From the NCBI GenBank assembly GCA_963921825.1, contig OY997588.1, positions 82,961,043 to 83,025,042 on the forward strand: a stretch of 64,000 bases of DNA, written 5' to 3'. Within the stretch, counting starts at the first letter, position 1, and each line of letters starts with the position of its first letter. This document shows positions 11,253 through 23,508 of this stretch, in pieces. This DNA is from Erodium maritimum. Its lineage: Eukaryota; Streptophyta; Magnoliopsida; Geraniales; Geraniaceae. The notes under the pieces were generated by a model that did no database searches, had not been told where the DNA came from, and worked only from the letters and a program-made list of their open reading frames with translations. The position numbers and the translations under genes were made by a program.

Positions 11253-12158
11253 CTACTGCGGCCGCTGCGCTGACGTTGCCATAATCGGCTCAGGGCACCT
11301 TGCAACACCGTGCCCAACCCGGTTGCACCGAAAACACCTCCTATCGTCAGCCTTCGGTCCCGTGCCCTGGCCTGCTCGGCTGGTCGCTGGTAGCGCCACG
11401 GGCCCTACTCCCATCGGACACTCTCGTTGGAAGTGGCCTCGCTGCCCGCATGTGAAACATGTCGGTCCCCTCTTTGAGGCGACTGGTCCCACTGACGCTA
11501 CATACCCCCTCTGTCTCGCTCCGTCCTGTTGAGCTTGTGGCCTGAAGAACCCCGTGGTCCTCTGTCTCATCGGGTCTCGGGACTCGGACTGCCCCGCAAC
11601 ACTGATCGGTCGCTGTCGAACCTTGCGGGTCCTGGCCGCATCCCGGGTATCCTGTTCCACTATCGCTGCAGTGTCCCGCAACCTCGAGGCGAGGACTCGG
11701 TCCCGAATCACCGGCCTCAGTTCCCCCTCGAACCGTAGGCCACGGTTATGCTCTGTCGCCACCGTCTCTGGCGCGAATCTGGTCAGGGCCGTGAATCTGG
11801 CTTCGTATTCTGCCACTGACATCTCCTCCTGCTGCAGGTCCAGAAACTGCCGATGTCGGTCCAACTGAGCCGACATTCAACTGGCGATGATCGCCACCAA
11901 ACTCTGTATTGTCCTGGTCAGCTCGTCCAGGGCGGTCGTAGTGGGAGGGTCTGCGACCGGCAGGACGCTGGGTGTGCCAGTAGACGGTCCCGCGTCGCTT
12001 CTCCTTTCTTCACCGATAGGAGTACCCTGCGCCTCCGCATACTCCGCGGGCTCAACGGTGGGTACCCGTCCTGATATCCCCGCTGATCGTCCCCGCCTGC
12101 CTCGCACGGGCGCCCGTCCCTGTGTCCCAGCTGATATTCCTCGTCTGCCACGAGCCAT
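11253..12158 (-). pseudogene. Element B gag, with central deletion and stop
   Basis: The frame starts at 12158 with a basic, arginine/glycine-rich N-terminus and reads 93 residues to TGA at 11879-11877. It continues in the same frame from 11876 for 207 residues. The second part has the Y-E-A-R-F-T-x-L-x-R-F-A core of retrotransposon gag. Two CCHC knuckles follow: CFTCGQRGHFQREC at residues 140-153 and CFRCNRVGHGVARC at 181-194. Compared with gag of element H, about 120 residues are missing between the two parts, including the WLxRI and EGxAxxWW region. Beyond 11253, minus-strand sequence to 10957 keeps a GRVYTIT motif, normally just before protease, and then passes straight to the polypurine tract. 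The capsid would not be functional as it stands. Confidence 0.85.
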
Positions 12159-12159
12159 G

Positions 12160-13460
12160 TCTCAGTATCCTCTGCACGGACACACGCAAACGTTTAGTTT
12201 GCGAATTTATATAACGACGAAAAGCTCCAATACACTAGCGCTCACACACCCTAGGTCTGTGCAACCCTTACACGGTCCTCTATGCATTTACTTATAACTT
12301 TCCGCAATCAAACCAGTGTTCGCTACTCGTCCCTTGCGGGAAAAGTAGTAAAGGGGATGAGCGTTGCGCTCACCTCCACGGACACCCGTTCGATTATGGC
12401 ATACTAGTAACGCACCAAAGACTTACCGATCTAACCGGGGAAAACCACTACCTCAAAACCTGATGCCAAACGTCACACCGCCCATGCTAACAACACCTCA
12501 AGCACTCGCTCAAGTAAAAATAAACCTCGACACAGGAAACACGTCCTCAATTCAGTAAATCACTACTGCTCACGCTATTAATACCTTAATTATAATAATA
12601 CATAAAGAGGCCTCAAATAGACCGCATAGACGTGCACCAAGTCATGCAACCACAACGCGACAACTGCGTAAACAAGACGGTGAAAACGACAGGGGTCACG
12701 GACCCGTGACAGACCCCGTCACGGTTGGGGTCACGGTGCCGTGACAAAGACCTAAAATTTGCCAAATCGCTCTGGTCCGTCACGGATCAGTGACAGGATC
12801 TGTGACGCTCGTGCAGACCTGTTTTCCAAACTCGGTTCCAACTCGAATCTTAACCCGTTTCAACCCTAAAATTAGCCTTAAACGACACACACGCTTGACT
12901 ACCAATCCAGCAAACACACGCGCCACGACTCACAGACCAATCAAGTCATTCAACCTCAACCAAAACACAAGCCGACACGACCAAACAACAACACAACAAC
13001 AACACTCGCCCACCGGCCAACCAACACCGAACCACGCCCACCGGGCCAACCAACATCAAACACGCCCTCAGGGCCAATCAGATTTTAAAATGCGTCCACT
13101 GGAACAACCAATTTTAAAACTTTCTCCACTTCATTAAAAACGTCATTTCTTGACATCAGGTGGTTACAACCCGGTCCAGGCGTCCCCGAACTACGTTGCA
13201 CCGACTTGATATCAGCACCGTCATGTTCGACTACAGGAGCTCTTGAGTCGAGTCGCGACAGCTCAAAAAACGTTTCACGCAGCAACAAACAATCAGCACA
13301 CCAGCAATCAAACACTGCACATACGCACAATCACAAACAGGACTTAAACCACTTCGGGTCTACACACGGGTTCCGACTTGCGTACAAAACGCACGACGGG
13401 ACTTAACTGACTCGACTCTCCCCACCTAATTGACGTACAGTCCGAGGTGTGAAACCTTGA
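12160..13460 (-). other. Element B untranslated leader
   Basis: About 1.3 kb between the primer site and gag, with no credible gene. It holds a block of opposed GTCACGG/CCGTGAC motifs at 12690-12812. Short open frames are low-complexity, threonine- and asparagine-rich readings and were not called. Confidence 0.6.
12690..12812. repeat. Cluster of GTCACGG / CCGTGAC inverted motifs in the element B leader
   Basis: At least eight copies of GTCACGG or its complement occur in about 120 bases, in alternating orientation, for example GGTCACGGACCCGTGACAG and GGTCACGGTGCCGTGAC. The arrangement can fold into several short stems. A packaging or dimerisation role in the genomic RNA is conceivable for a leader but is not shown. 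Confidence 0.7.
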
Positions 13461-13472
13461 GCTCTGATACCA
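13461..13472 (-). promoter_or_regulatory. Element B primer binding site (initiator Met tRNA type)
   Basis: The minus strand reads TGGTATCAGAGC three bases inside the 5' LTR end at 13476. This 12-base sequence is the standard plant retrotransposon site complementary to the 3' end of initiator methionine tRNA. It fixes the orientation of element B. Confidence 0.95.
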
Positions 13473-13475
13473 AGC

Positions 13476-16400
13476 TGTCACGCCCCAATTTCAGTAAACC
13501 GAACTCGGGACGCGAACATTTAAAAAGATAAAACATGTGAAACCTGTTTTGAATCAACACTTTAAAAACGCCATTTAATTAATCAAAATAATATTTACAA
13601 CTCAAACTAAGTCCCAACAAGTGGACAAAACAAGGTATCCGTCACTAGACTCAAAAGTAAAACCCAGAATCCCGCTCCCAACTCTTCAAGATTCAGAAGC
13701 TCACCTAGTCCAACCTGCGACCGGTACCTATAGGAAAAGCAGCTAGGGGTGAGCGTTCGCTCACCACCACGGACAACAGACCGACTACAGCATAATTAGC
13801 AGACAATGCCGGTAACACCAACAATAAACTCAACACCAGGGAACACTATCCCCAACCCAAGTACTCCGACTGACACACACCCACTGTTACCTTCCTTGAC
13901 CAACTCAACACTCTGACACGTAAAGTAGACCCGACACAACGATCACGACCTCTTCCAAGGACTCAAGGACCACCACGCAAAACCCAAGATCACAAAGGAT
14001 CGCACACCAAACAAGATCACAAAGGATCGCATACCAGCTGCCCAATAACCTCCCTCATGCCCTTTACCGATCTCATCAGGTCAGGCGGTCGACCTGTCGC
14101 ATTTCCTCGACACAAAGTCGGATCAGGCTGTCGACCTATCACACTCACAACCCCGAACCACACACGCGCGGCCAGGACCCCTTTACTGACGGGCGGGCCC
14201 CTTACCCCGTCTGAACATGCAGACGCGTGTGATCGAGGACCCCGTTTCATGAAGCGGGCCCACAACCTCAGGTAACCACAATCACAATCACAAACAAAGT
14301 TCAACAAACAGCAACAACACAAGTTCAGCACTCCACAGGCACTCATGGCCACCCAAGACATCAACCATAAAACACGGACTCTACAACCCCACAGGCACTC
14401 ACGGTCTCCCAAGATACACCGACAGTAACTCACGGGCTTAGCAACCCCACGGGCACTCACGGCCTCTCAAAACCACCAACAGTAACTCACGGGCATCAAC
14501 AATGCCACGGGCATTCACGGCCACCCAACACCACCAACAGTAACTCACGGGCTCAACAACCCCACAGGCACTCACGGCCTCCCAAGACACACCAACAGTA
14601 ACGACACGGGTTCAACAACCCCACGGGCACTCATGGCCACCCAAGACACACCGACAATAAAGACACGGGTTCAACAACCCCACGGGCACTCATGGCCACC
14701 CAAGACACACCAACAGTAAAGACACGGGTTCAACAACCTCACGGGCACTCATGGCCACCAAAGACACCAACAGTAAAACACGGGCTCTCATAGCCACCCA
14801 AGACACAACAGTAAAACACGGGCTCTCATGGCCACCCAAGACACAAAAATACACAATCAACCTCCGGCATAACCAATGCCTCCAACAGTCCTAATATCAA
14901 CAGTTTCACACTCAACCTCCGGGTATGGTCATATGCCTCCAGTACTTCTAATATCGATAAGTTCACAATCAACCTCCGGGCATGGTCATATGCCTCCAAT
15001 AATTCTAACATCGATAAGTTCTCTGCTCCTACGACACTACTAAGTGTCACATGCTTTTCTAATATTCGATAACCTACTTAACCCACGACACCCCAAGTGC
15101 CACATGCATTCCTAATATTAGATAACCCACTTAACCCACGACACCCAAGTGACATGCAATTCTACTGTTAACTTTCCCTAGTCAGGGCCGAGATCCGGCT
15201 ACTTTTCCCTACCTCGTGCGTGTTCTCTAAAAGCAACCCAACGAGCTCCGGTGTGATCTCAGTCACTCACCCAGCTTTCCCTTGCCTCGGTCCGCGGCAC
15301 GATCTAAAAGAACACAATTTTAAACGCTTTTAAGCTTGCAGGCATAATGCTGAATTTTATTAAACCTGACGCCCAAAAGTAACCCCGACAATGTCGATCA
15401 CTCCCAAACTCCCCAATTACTCGACATTGTCGATATTGGACCCGGAAAGGCCCGATTTGCCCGACATGGCGAATCTGCCCGAGTTTTGAAAACGCCCTTC
15501 CGGGGCTCCAAAAATTCCCGTTTTCGTTTCTACGGTCTTAGAATAATTCAAGGGTCCCAATGTACTTGACGAATTCGAATTCCGACTTCAGAGTCAATTA
15601 ATTAGCGTTTCAAGTTCCTAAACCCGATAATTACAACTTTCGCATTTTAAATCCAAATTTCAATTCGGTTAAGGATAAATGGTCCGGGAAACGTTCTAAA
15701 CCACCCGAACATAAAACCCGAGCACCAGAGCACGTGTGCCACACCCGGCCCAACTTCGCCGTGGGCCCTAGGGTTTAAATTGGGGCCCGGCCACCATGGT
15801 GGTGGCTGGTCCCAGCTCTGGCCAGCCACCCCATGGCCGGCCGACCACCACCCACGGTGGCCGGAGCTCCTCCCGAGCTTCCGGTCACCGGAAAACGTCA
15901 AATTTCACCTCCAAACACCTCCAAAACGTCTCCAACACTCCCCCAACATCAAAACAACCTTAAATCTAATAGTTTCAAACCAAAACGTAAATTTAGAAAA
16001 CGACAAATCGAAGATCGGTTTGGTGTATACCGTAGAGGAAGACGAGGGGAGTTCGATTCTTGCAACGTTGAGACGATCCAATGGTTGATGACGTGAATAG
16101 TGAACAAACCCTAACCCTAGCTCTCTTCCTTCTCTCTTCTTCTCCTTCTCCTTCTCTCTCTAAACCACTCTCTTCTTTTTCTATTTTCTTTTCTTTTCTT
16201 TCTTGTCTTGGCCGAACCCACCATGTAACCCTCACCTTTCATTTTCCCCCCAAAACCTAACACCACCACTTGCTCGACAACTGGCAAGGTGGGTCCCACA
16301 CCTTTTGGGAAAATATATTTTCCAATCAGATTCGCAAAAATCGGACGTTTCGGGCCCCGAATGGGCACTTTTTTCAAGAATTTACGAAACTTCACGGGAT

Positions 16401-16702
16401 ACAAGGAAACGACTCAACCAAGACCGCTGCGACGACGGCTAAGCTTTTTGGATCCAAAACGGTCCTCGAATGGACCAAAACGTCGCTCGGTTGACTTTTC
16501 CAGCGAACAGTCAACATTTCCCAAAACGATCAGAAAGTTGCCCTGAGTCCACCGGAACTCACTTTGGTCGATAACGGGGTCAACTTAAGTCCGGTATGAC
16601 TCTCGGGGTCATTTTAGGTTCAATTAAGTGTCTGTCTTAAAATTTTTAAATTTTCCTAATTTTCGCAGGTTTGACTGGCGTTGACCGGGAGTGGTTATTA
16701 GA
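13476..16702 (-). repeat. Element B 5' LTR
   Basis: 3227 bases, collinear with 7669-10954. It begins TGTCACGCCCC on the plus strand and ends TTATTAGA, where the other LTR has TTATTACA. The terminal CA has thus changed to GA. The target duplication CGTGG follows at 16703. The same tandem arrays as in the 3' LTR are present at 14330-15025. Confidence 0.9.
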
Positions 16703-16719
16703 CGTGGTCTTGAAGGTAG

Positions 16720-17695
16720 TGTAGTAAAATAGGCTTCAAAAGCCTTTTTGCTTTTTGGTACAGAGTACCACATCGGAAAAGGAGAGGAGTTGGTTTGAGT
16801 TTATAAGCTATCCCTTCCCTTTCCTGTTCAACAATCACTAAAGGGCTCTATGCGGGTTGGGCCGGTCTGGGCCTCGTGCGCACCGCCGCCGCCGTCCGTT
16901 TGGGCCGGGCCGGGCCGGTTTGGGTTCGGGTTCGGGTGGAGCCCCTGCGGGGCGGGCTAAAAAAGAGCAAGAATTAATTTTTGGGGAAAAGTTTTTCTAA
17001 AATTCAAATCTTTTTGAATTTAAATAAGTTGTAACGTTTTTCAGTTTTGATTATGAATTTAATAGGTGAAACGTTTTAATTGTGAATTAAAAACGTGCTT
17101 TAATTGAAGAAACTGAAAATCAGATTTTATTTCATTATTAATGGGTTTTATTGTGTTTTAAAGAGACTTGAAACCGAAATCTGATTTGAGCCTATATAAT
17201 CTCAACTTTGGTTCTCTTTTGTCACTTACGCTTTCACAACCAAACCAGAGCCAAACTACTCGATTTTACCTCCTTCTTTTCACCTTACTACACCTTTGTT
17301 CTGGTCGTTGTTCTGCTGTCTCCACATCAAGTAGAGCGAGTGGGCGTGCTACTGGGTAGAGTTGTGTGACCTTGGGGAGCAACCGCTGCTGATCGCCACC
17401 TCGGTCACTCGGAAATATTGCTTTCAAGTCAGTGGTCTTGAGCCACGCCACAGCTAATTGCTTACCAACCAACCACTAATACTTTCTGCAACCAGGTGCT
17501 GATAGTTTCTGCTGAGAAGTGCTAATACATTTTGTTGCAAAGTGCTAACAGTTTCTGCTGCGAGGTGCTGATAATTTGCTACACTTCTGTTGCGAGTTCT
17601 ACACGTCCAACCGGTTGGTTCTTTCCAGTTTTCAATTGTTTGTATTGTTTAATTTTGTTCCCTCATTTCATCAGTTCTGCATATATAATCCAACA
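16720..17695 (+). repeat. Element C 5' LTR
   Basis: 976 bases from TGTAGTAAAATAGG to ATATATAATCCAACA. It is collinear with the 3' LTR, which starts TGTTGGAAAATAGG, so the first bases of this copy have mutated. Near its end (17492-17575) four imperfect GTGCTGATAGTTTCTGCTG units lie in tandem. A TATATAA at 17193-17199 is a candidate promoter element about 500 bases before the LTR end. Short open frames inside are not genes. Confidence 0.9.
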
Positions 17696-17739
17696 ATTTG
17701 AAAGCAATATCAATTATTTATATTTATCGTGAACTGTTA

Positions 17740-18699
17740 TGAACATGAAAATGAATTTAAACATGCATACAAACCTGAGTTCTATGCCTGTTGTCACTAC
17801 TCGTTCTTTGCATGCTGTTGAACCACTTGACGGTACCAATTACAGTCGTTGGTCTAAAAAATTGTTGATGTTTTTTGAATAAATAGACATCGATTATGTA
17901 CTGCTTAATGATCCCCCCCGTACCTTTAGCTACTACCCCTGATGCTACTCCCGTAGTTGCCTCCATTGTTAGGGACAATGAGGCTAAACTTTTAAAATTT
18001 GATAAGGACAACAAAACTGATAGGTGCCAGATTTTGAGCTCTGTCACCAACACCTTGTTTGACCTGCTTTGTGTTCACAAGTCAGCCAAACTTATTTGGG
18101 AGACTTTGAACAAAAAGTATGGGGATGACGACACTGGGAAGAAGAAGTACATCGTGGGGAAGTGGCTCTCCTTCCAAATGATGGACAACCAATCGGTCAT
18201 GGATCAAGTCCACGTTTACGAGGAATTGTTTGTGGCCATCGTCAACGAATGGATGAAGATGGACGAGGTGTTCCTCGCCCATGTGCTGTTGGAGAAGTTT
18301 CCACCGTCGTGGAAGGACTACCGCAATCACCTCAAGAATAGGGAGAAGGATTTGACGCTTCAAGACCGGATTAGCCATATGAAGATCGAGGAAGCAAACC
18401 GCTTGAAGGATGCTCCGAGTTCTTTCCCAACTCCTTTGTCGCCTTTGACGGCAAAGGCCAACATCGTGGAGTCTGGTGGGCCATTTCGTCAAGCTAAGCC
18501 CAAACCGAAGCCCAAGTCTAAAACCAAGGAAGCTCCCAAGCGAGGACCTCCCAACAACCGCAACGAGTATGTGAAGCCCTCCTCTGCTATCCAGAAATCG
18601 AAGCAGAACCTGTTGTGCTATGTTTGCGGCCAAGATGGACACAAGGCTTACCAGTGTATGCAACGTCAAGGCTACAAGAAGAATGATGCAAGGGCTTAA
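17740..18699 (+). pseudogene. Element C gag
   Basis: An ATG at 17740 opens a frame with EPLDGTNYSRWSKKLLMFFE, the usual start of copia gag, but TAA follows within 140 bases. The rest is in another frame from about 17930. There the copia UBN2-type core can be followed: a KLIWETLNKKYG segment, LSFQMMD, and LLEKFPPSWKDYRNHL. A lysine/proline-rich linker precedes one CCHC knuckle, CYVCGQDGHKAYQC, near 18616-18657. One stop and one frameshift break it. Confidence 0.85.
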
Positions 18700-18743
18700 A
18701 TTGCTGAAGAGGATGACATCGTGGTTGTTGTGGTTCTGAGGCC

Positions 18744-21700
18744 ATGCTGGTCCACAACACTTTTGATTGGGTGTTGGACTCCGCATCCACCCGTCATCTC
18801 TGCAACTCCAAGGAACTCTTCTACGAGTTTGAAGCCTCTGCACCTGGTGAAGTGGTTCATATGGAGAATGACACTACTACAGTGATTGCTGGAAGCGGAA
18901 AGATCATGCTGAAGATGACATCTGAAAAGACACTCCTACTCAATAATGCCCTTTGTGTCCCTACTCTGCGACGCAACCTTTTCTCTGGATCCCTACTGAT
19001 GAAGGCTGGAATGAAGACTGTAATAGAGAATGACACTGTTTTCTTCACCAAGAATGAAGAGTTTGTAAGGAAGGCGTATTATTGTGGGAGTCTTTTCCTT
19101 TTCAATGTTGATCATGTTATTTTGAATAATAAAATTTCCTCTTCCGCTTATATCGCTGAGTCTCTTGATTTGTGGCATGGTAGACTAGGACATGTGAATG
19201 TTGCCTCAATCAAACAATTAAGAAACATGTCTATTATACCACCTCTTTCTACCTCTGAACTCTCAAAGTGTGAGATTTGCGCAGAGGCTAAATTCTCCAA
19301 GAAACCTTGCAAATCTGTTATAACAAGACACACGAACCTTCTTGAACTAATCCACACCGATCTTGCGGATTTCAAGAACACTAGGAGCAAGGAAAGAAAA
19401 CATTACTATGTTACCTTCATCGACGACTGCTCAAGGTTCGCGAGAGTTTATCTTCTTACTACAAAAGATGAAGCTGAAGAGATGTTCATCAAGTATAAGA
19501 ATGAGGTAGAAAATCAACTCGAGAGGAAAATCAAGAGAGTTAGATCCGATAGAGTAGGAGTATGGCTCAAATTTCTTGAAAGATGTCTGTGAATCCAATG
19601 GAATCATTCATGAAACAAGTGTGCCATATATGCCTCAACAAGATGGAGTAGCTGAACGCAAGAACCGAATGCTGAAGAATATGATGAATGCGATGCTTCT
19701 AAGTTCAGGCCTTCCTGATGAAATGTGGGGGGAATCTGTCTTATCCGCTTGTCACATACTTAACCGTATGCCACACAAGAACCTTGATAAGACTCCCTAC
19801 GAGTTATGGAAGGGTTATGCTCCTAACCTAAGGTTTCTCAGAGTGTGGGGGTGTCAGGCGAAAGTAGACCTAACTGACCCTAAGAGAACCATTATCGGAT
19901 CCAAGACCTATGATTGTGTATTCATAGGTTATGCTCAGACCAGCGGGGCATATCGCTTCATGTCTCTAAGTGACCGCTCAATTTCTGAGGCTAGAGATGC
20001 TGAGTTCTTCGAACACCTCTTTCCTTTGAAGAGGAACGCCGTTGCTGAAACGGTTGAACACACTATCCCTTTTCCTTCGCCTCGAGATAGGTGGGTTGTT
20101 GAATGCTCTACTTCGCATGGTCAAGCTAAGGGACCAAGGAGAAGTAAGAGACCCAGGATTGAGAAGAACTTCGGAGAAGACTTCGTCACCTCCTTTCTAT
20201 CCGAAGTTGATCCTGAAGGTGTTGTTTCAGATGAGTTTGTTTCTGCCTTCCTACTAGAAGAAGATCCAAAGACCTATGGTTAGGCTTTGAGATATGTTGA
20301 TGCTAACCTCTGGAAAGAAGCTATACAAGATGAACTTGACTCTATTACATCGAATCAAACTTGGGATATATTATACTTACCTAAAGGTTCCAAAACCATT
20401 AGTAGTAAGTGGATCTTTAAGAAAAAGTTGAGACCCGATGGTACAATAGAACAGTTCAAAGCGAGACTCGTGGTTAGAGGGATTACACAACGGAAAGACG
20501 TTGATTATTTTGACACTTATTCTCCTGTGACCAAGATTGCAACGATAAGGTCTCTTGTCGCTTTAGCTTCCTTTCACAGCTTGATAATTCATCAGATGGA
20601 TGTCAAGACCATTTTCCTAAATGGTGATCTAAAGGAAGAGATCTATATGACTCAACGCGAGGGGTTTGTGATCGTTGGTCAAGAGAACAAGGTGTGTAAA
20701 TTGAATAAATCTATATATGGTCTGAAACAAGCACATAAACAATGGTATGAGAAGTTCAATCGAACTCTAGTGACTGACGGATACAAGGTGAACAACTCTG
20801 ATTCTTGTGTGTACTCGAAGGTGACGTAATCGGGTTTTGTGATTATCTGTCTTTATGTCGATGACATGTTGATTCTTGGAGATAATATCGGTACCGTGAA
20901 TCTTACCAAGAAATTCTTGTCATCACATATTGAGATGAAGGACTTAGGAGAAGCTGATGTCATTTTAGGTGTTAAGGTTATTAGAAACACCAATGGCATC
21001 TCCTTGAGTCAATCTCATTATGTTGAGAAAGTGTTGAAGAAGTTCAACCACTTTGACGTTATACCTGCTAAGACTCCCTATGATCCGAACGTACACTTAA
21101 TAAAGAACTTGGGTGATAGAGTTTCACAAGTTCGGTACGCCCAGATTATAGGAAGTGTGATGTTCCTCATGAACTGTACTCGACCAGACATTGCTTACAT
21201 AGTAAGCCGGTTGAGTCAGTATACACATAACCCGAGTAACGAGCATTGGAGTGCTTTGAGTCGTCTGCTGAAGTAACTGAAAGGAACTATGAGTTGGTCC
21301 ATTCACTACAGTACCTTTCCTAACGCTTTGGAAGGATATTGTGATGCAAACTGGGTTTCGGGTAACGATGAGATCAGCTCGACGAGTGGTTATGTGTTCA
21401 CCTTAGGTGGAGGCGCTATATCGTGGAAGTCTTCAAAACAGACTTGTACAGCCAGCTCTACCATGGAGTTTGAGTTCATTGCCCTTGAGTTGAATGGACA
21501 AGAGGCAGACTGGTTGAGGAACTTGTAAGCATATGTGCATGTGTGGGGAAGGCAAGCAGTGCCTGTCTCAATACATTGTGATTCGCAGGCGGCTATTTGC
21601 GTTGCGAAGAACAATGTGTACAATGGTAAGAAGAGACATATTCGTTTGAGGCACGCTGTCATTAGATAACTCCTGAAAGATGGAGTGATTTGTTTGGAAT

Positions 21701-21822
21701 TTGTGAGATCCGAAAGAAATCTAGCTGATCCTTTTACCAAAGGTCTACCAAGGAGAAAACTCTTTGTTGTGTCAGAAGGGATGGGGCTCAAGCCCACAGG
21801 TCAAGAGAGTATGGATGACTAG
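18744..21822 (+). pseudogene. Element C pol (protease-integrase-reverse transcriptase-RNase H)
   Basis: The protease has WVLDSASTRHLC, with alanine after D-S where many families have glycine. The integrase zinc finger shows HGRLGH and CEICAEAKF, and the core shows HTDLADF and RSDR. A frameshift near 19560 falls at the DRGGEY motif; the chain resumes with DGVAERKNRML. Reverse transcriptase contains KWIFKKKL, KARLVVRG, QMDVKT, YGLKQA and the catalytic YVDD at 20854-20865. RNase H shows GYCDANW, HCDSQAAI and ADPFTKGL. In-frame stops lie at 20281, 20827, 21274, 21526 and 21667. Domain order proves copia; no product could be complete. The lineage within copia is not assigned. Confidence 0.93.
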
Positions 21823-21899
21823 TGTTAGTAGTCATATGCAGCCATACTAGTCTTGATGCACTACATCTCACACTCCCATGACCAAAGTAGTGCGTGATG

Positions 21900-22130
21900 A
21901 TCTATAACCAGTTTTGGTGGTGCTTTGAGACGCACTTGATAGATCTTGTTAACAATCTATAACCAGTATTGGTGGTGCTTGTGAGACGCACTTGATAGAT
22001 TATAATCCATAACCAGGTTTGGTGGTGTTATAGAGGCGCACTTGATGGATGCTGCTGACAGGATGGACTCTATATTCTTAATAACTCCAGACCCGATTGG
22101 CATGGTGCTTGTGATAAGCACTTGAAGAGT
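21900..22130. repeat. ~50-55-bp tandem repeat in the 3' region of element C
   Basis: Units near 21900, 21955, 22005 and, more diverged, 22083 share AACCAG-n-TTGGTGGTGCTT and GCGCACTTGATAGAT or similar. They lie between the end of pol and the polypurine tract, where no protein is encoded. Open frames in this region were not called. Confidence 0.8.
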
Positions 22131-22484
22131 TACCTACGTGTGTGTGATGGTGGGCCGCCATCTATGAAAGACTTTGGGCAAAGTCTTCCTAGAGCACTCA
22201 TTAGAAATAAGGTATACGCATGCCCTTTAATAGCGTTTCTGATAGTATCGCGGATTCAGTGGAATCTGAAGTATGGTATGTGTTGTGTGACGTATCAATC
22301 GAAGCTAAGTAAGTTCAAGATTCTATTCACTTACTTTAAGTAAGTTGTTATCATACCTCACTATGCATCAATTCAAATCGAAAGATATTGATGTTTAAGT
22401 ACCACACCTTCCAGTAACCAGAACATTCGGGTGTTTTTCCTTCCTTTTAAAATGCTTTTTTTTGTTTTTTGGCTTTTGTCGCCA

Positions 22485-22497
22485 ATTTGTGGGGGAT
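22485..22497 (+). promoter_or_regulatory. Element C polypurine tract
   Basis: TTTGTGGGGGAT directly precedes the 3' LTR start TGTTGG at 22498, the expected place and composition for copia plus-strand priming. Confidence 0.85.
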
Positions 22498-23508
22498 TGT
22501 TGGAAAATAGGCCTCAAAAGCCTTTTTGCTTTTTGGTACAGAGTACCACATCAGAAAGGGAGAGGAGTTGGTTTGAGTTTATAAGCTCTCCCTTCCCTTT
22601 CCTGTTCAACAATCAGTAGAGGGCACTATGCAGGTTGGGCCGGTCTGGGCCTCGCATGCACCGCCGCCGCCGTCCGTTCGGGTCGGGCTTGGCCGGTTCG
22701 GGTTCGGGTTCGGGTGGAGCCCCTGCGGGGCGGGCTAAAAAACAGCAAGAATTAATTTTTGGGGAAAAGCTTTTCTGAAATTGAAATCTTTTTTAATTTA
22801 AATAAGTTGTAACGTTTTTCAGTTTTGATTATGAATTTAATAGCTGAAACGTTTTGATTGTGAATTAAAAACGTGGTTTAATTCAAGAAACTGAAAATCA
22901 GATTTTATTTCATTATTAATGGGTTTTATTTTGTTTTAAACAGACTTGAAACCGAAATCTGATTTGAGCCTATATAAACTCAGTTTTGGTTCTCTTTTGT
23001 AACTTACGCTTTCACAACCAAACCAGAGCCAAACTACTCGGTTTTACCTCCTTCTTTTCACCTTACTACACCTTTGTTCTGGTCGCTGTTATGATGTCTC
23101 CACATCAAGTAGAGCGAGTGGGCGCGCTACTGGGTAAAGCTGTGTAACCTTGGGGAGCAACCGCTGCTGATCGCCACCTCGGTCACTCGGAAATATTGCT
23201 TTCAAGTCAGTGGTCTTGAGCCACGCCATAGCTAATTTCTTACCAACCAACCACTAATACTTTCTGCAACCAAGTGCTGATAGTTTCTGCTGAGAAGTGC
23301 TAATACATTCTGCTGCAAAGTCCTAACAGTTTCTGCTGTGAGGTGTTGATAGTTTGCTACACTTCTGCTGCGAGTTCTGCATGTCCAACCGGTTGGTTCT
23401 TTCCAGTTTTCAATTGTTTGCATTGTTTAATTCTATTCCCTCATTTCATCAGTTCTGCATATATATTTTATCGGAATATATATGCAGAACTGATGAAATG
23501 AGGGGAGA
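22498..23508 (+). repeat. Element C 3' LTR with rearranged end
   Basis: It follows the 5' LTR to about 23464 (CAGTTCTGCATATATA). The expected last bases, ATCCAACA, are missing. Instead there are about 12 unrelated bases and then an inverted copy of the preceding 29 bases. The target duplication GGTAG follows at 23509-23513, so the rearrangement lies inside the element. Confidence 0.75.
23438..23504. repeat. Perfect 29-bp inverted repeat at the end of the element C 3' LTR
   Basis: Arm 23438-23466 (CCCTCATTTCATCAG, then TTCTGCATATATAT) is the exact reverse complement of 23476-23504. The nine-base loop TTATCGGA(A) lies between. The first arm is ordinary LTR sequence, also present in the 5' LTR at 17660-17687; the second arm is new. 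Confidence 0.9.

Larger units (their letters stand above)
7669..16702 (-). mobile_element. Element B: Ty3/gypsy (chromovirus-like), gag-only, with both LTRs
   Basis: The element has two ~3.2-kb LTRs around a 2.5-kb interior and is flanked by CGTGG at 7664-7668 and 16703-16707. On the minus strand the order is 5' LTR (16702-13476), primer site, untranslated leader, gag, polypurine tract and 3' LTR (10954-7669). Protease, reverse transcriptase, RNase H and integrase are absent: gag runs almost directly into the polypurine tract. B is therefore non-autonomous. The gag type and the GACGAAATTCCTTTAAGG context resemble Tekay/Del elements, though without pol the lineage is an inference. Confidence 0.9.
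16720..23508 (+). mobile_element. Element C: Ty1/copia retrotransposon, nearly full length but broken
   Basis: The order is 5' LTR 16720-17695, gag, pol in copia order (protease, integrase, reverse transcriptase, RNase H), a repeat-bearing 3' region, polypurine tract and 3' LTR from 22498. GGTAG precedes it at 16715-16719 and follows it at 23509-23513. The 3' LTR end is replaced by an inverted copy of its own last 29 bases. Stops and frameshifts throughout gag and pol make it inactive. It sits in solo LTR D, twelve bases beyond element B. No initiator-Met primer site was found after the 5' LTR. Confidence 0.9.

Noticed and set aside
18082-18843. 253-codon minus-strand open frame
   Set aside because: It is the complement of the copia gag/protease reading, which has clear motifs on the plus strand.
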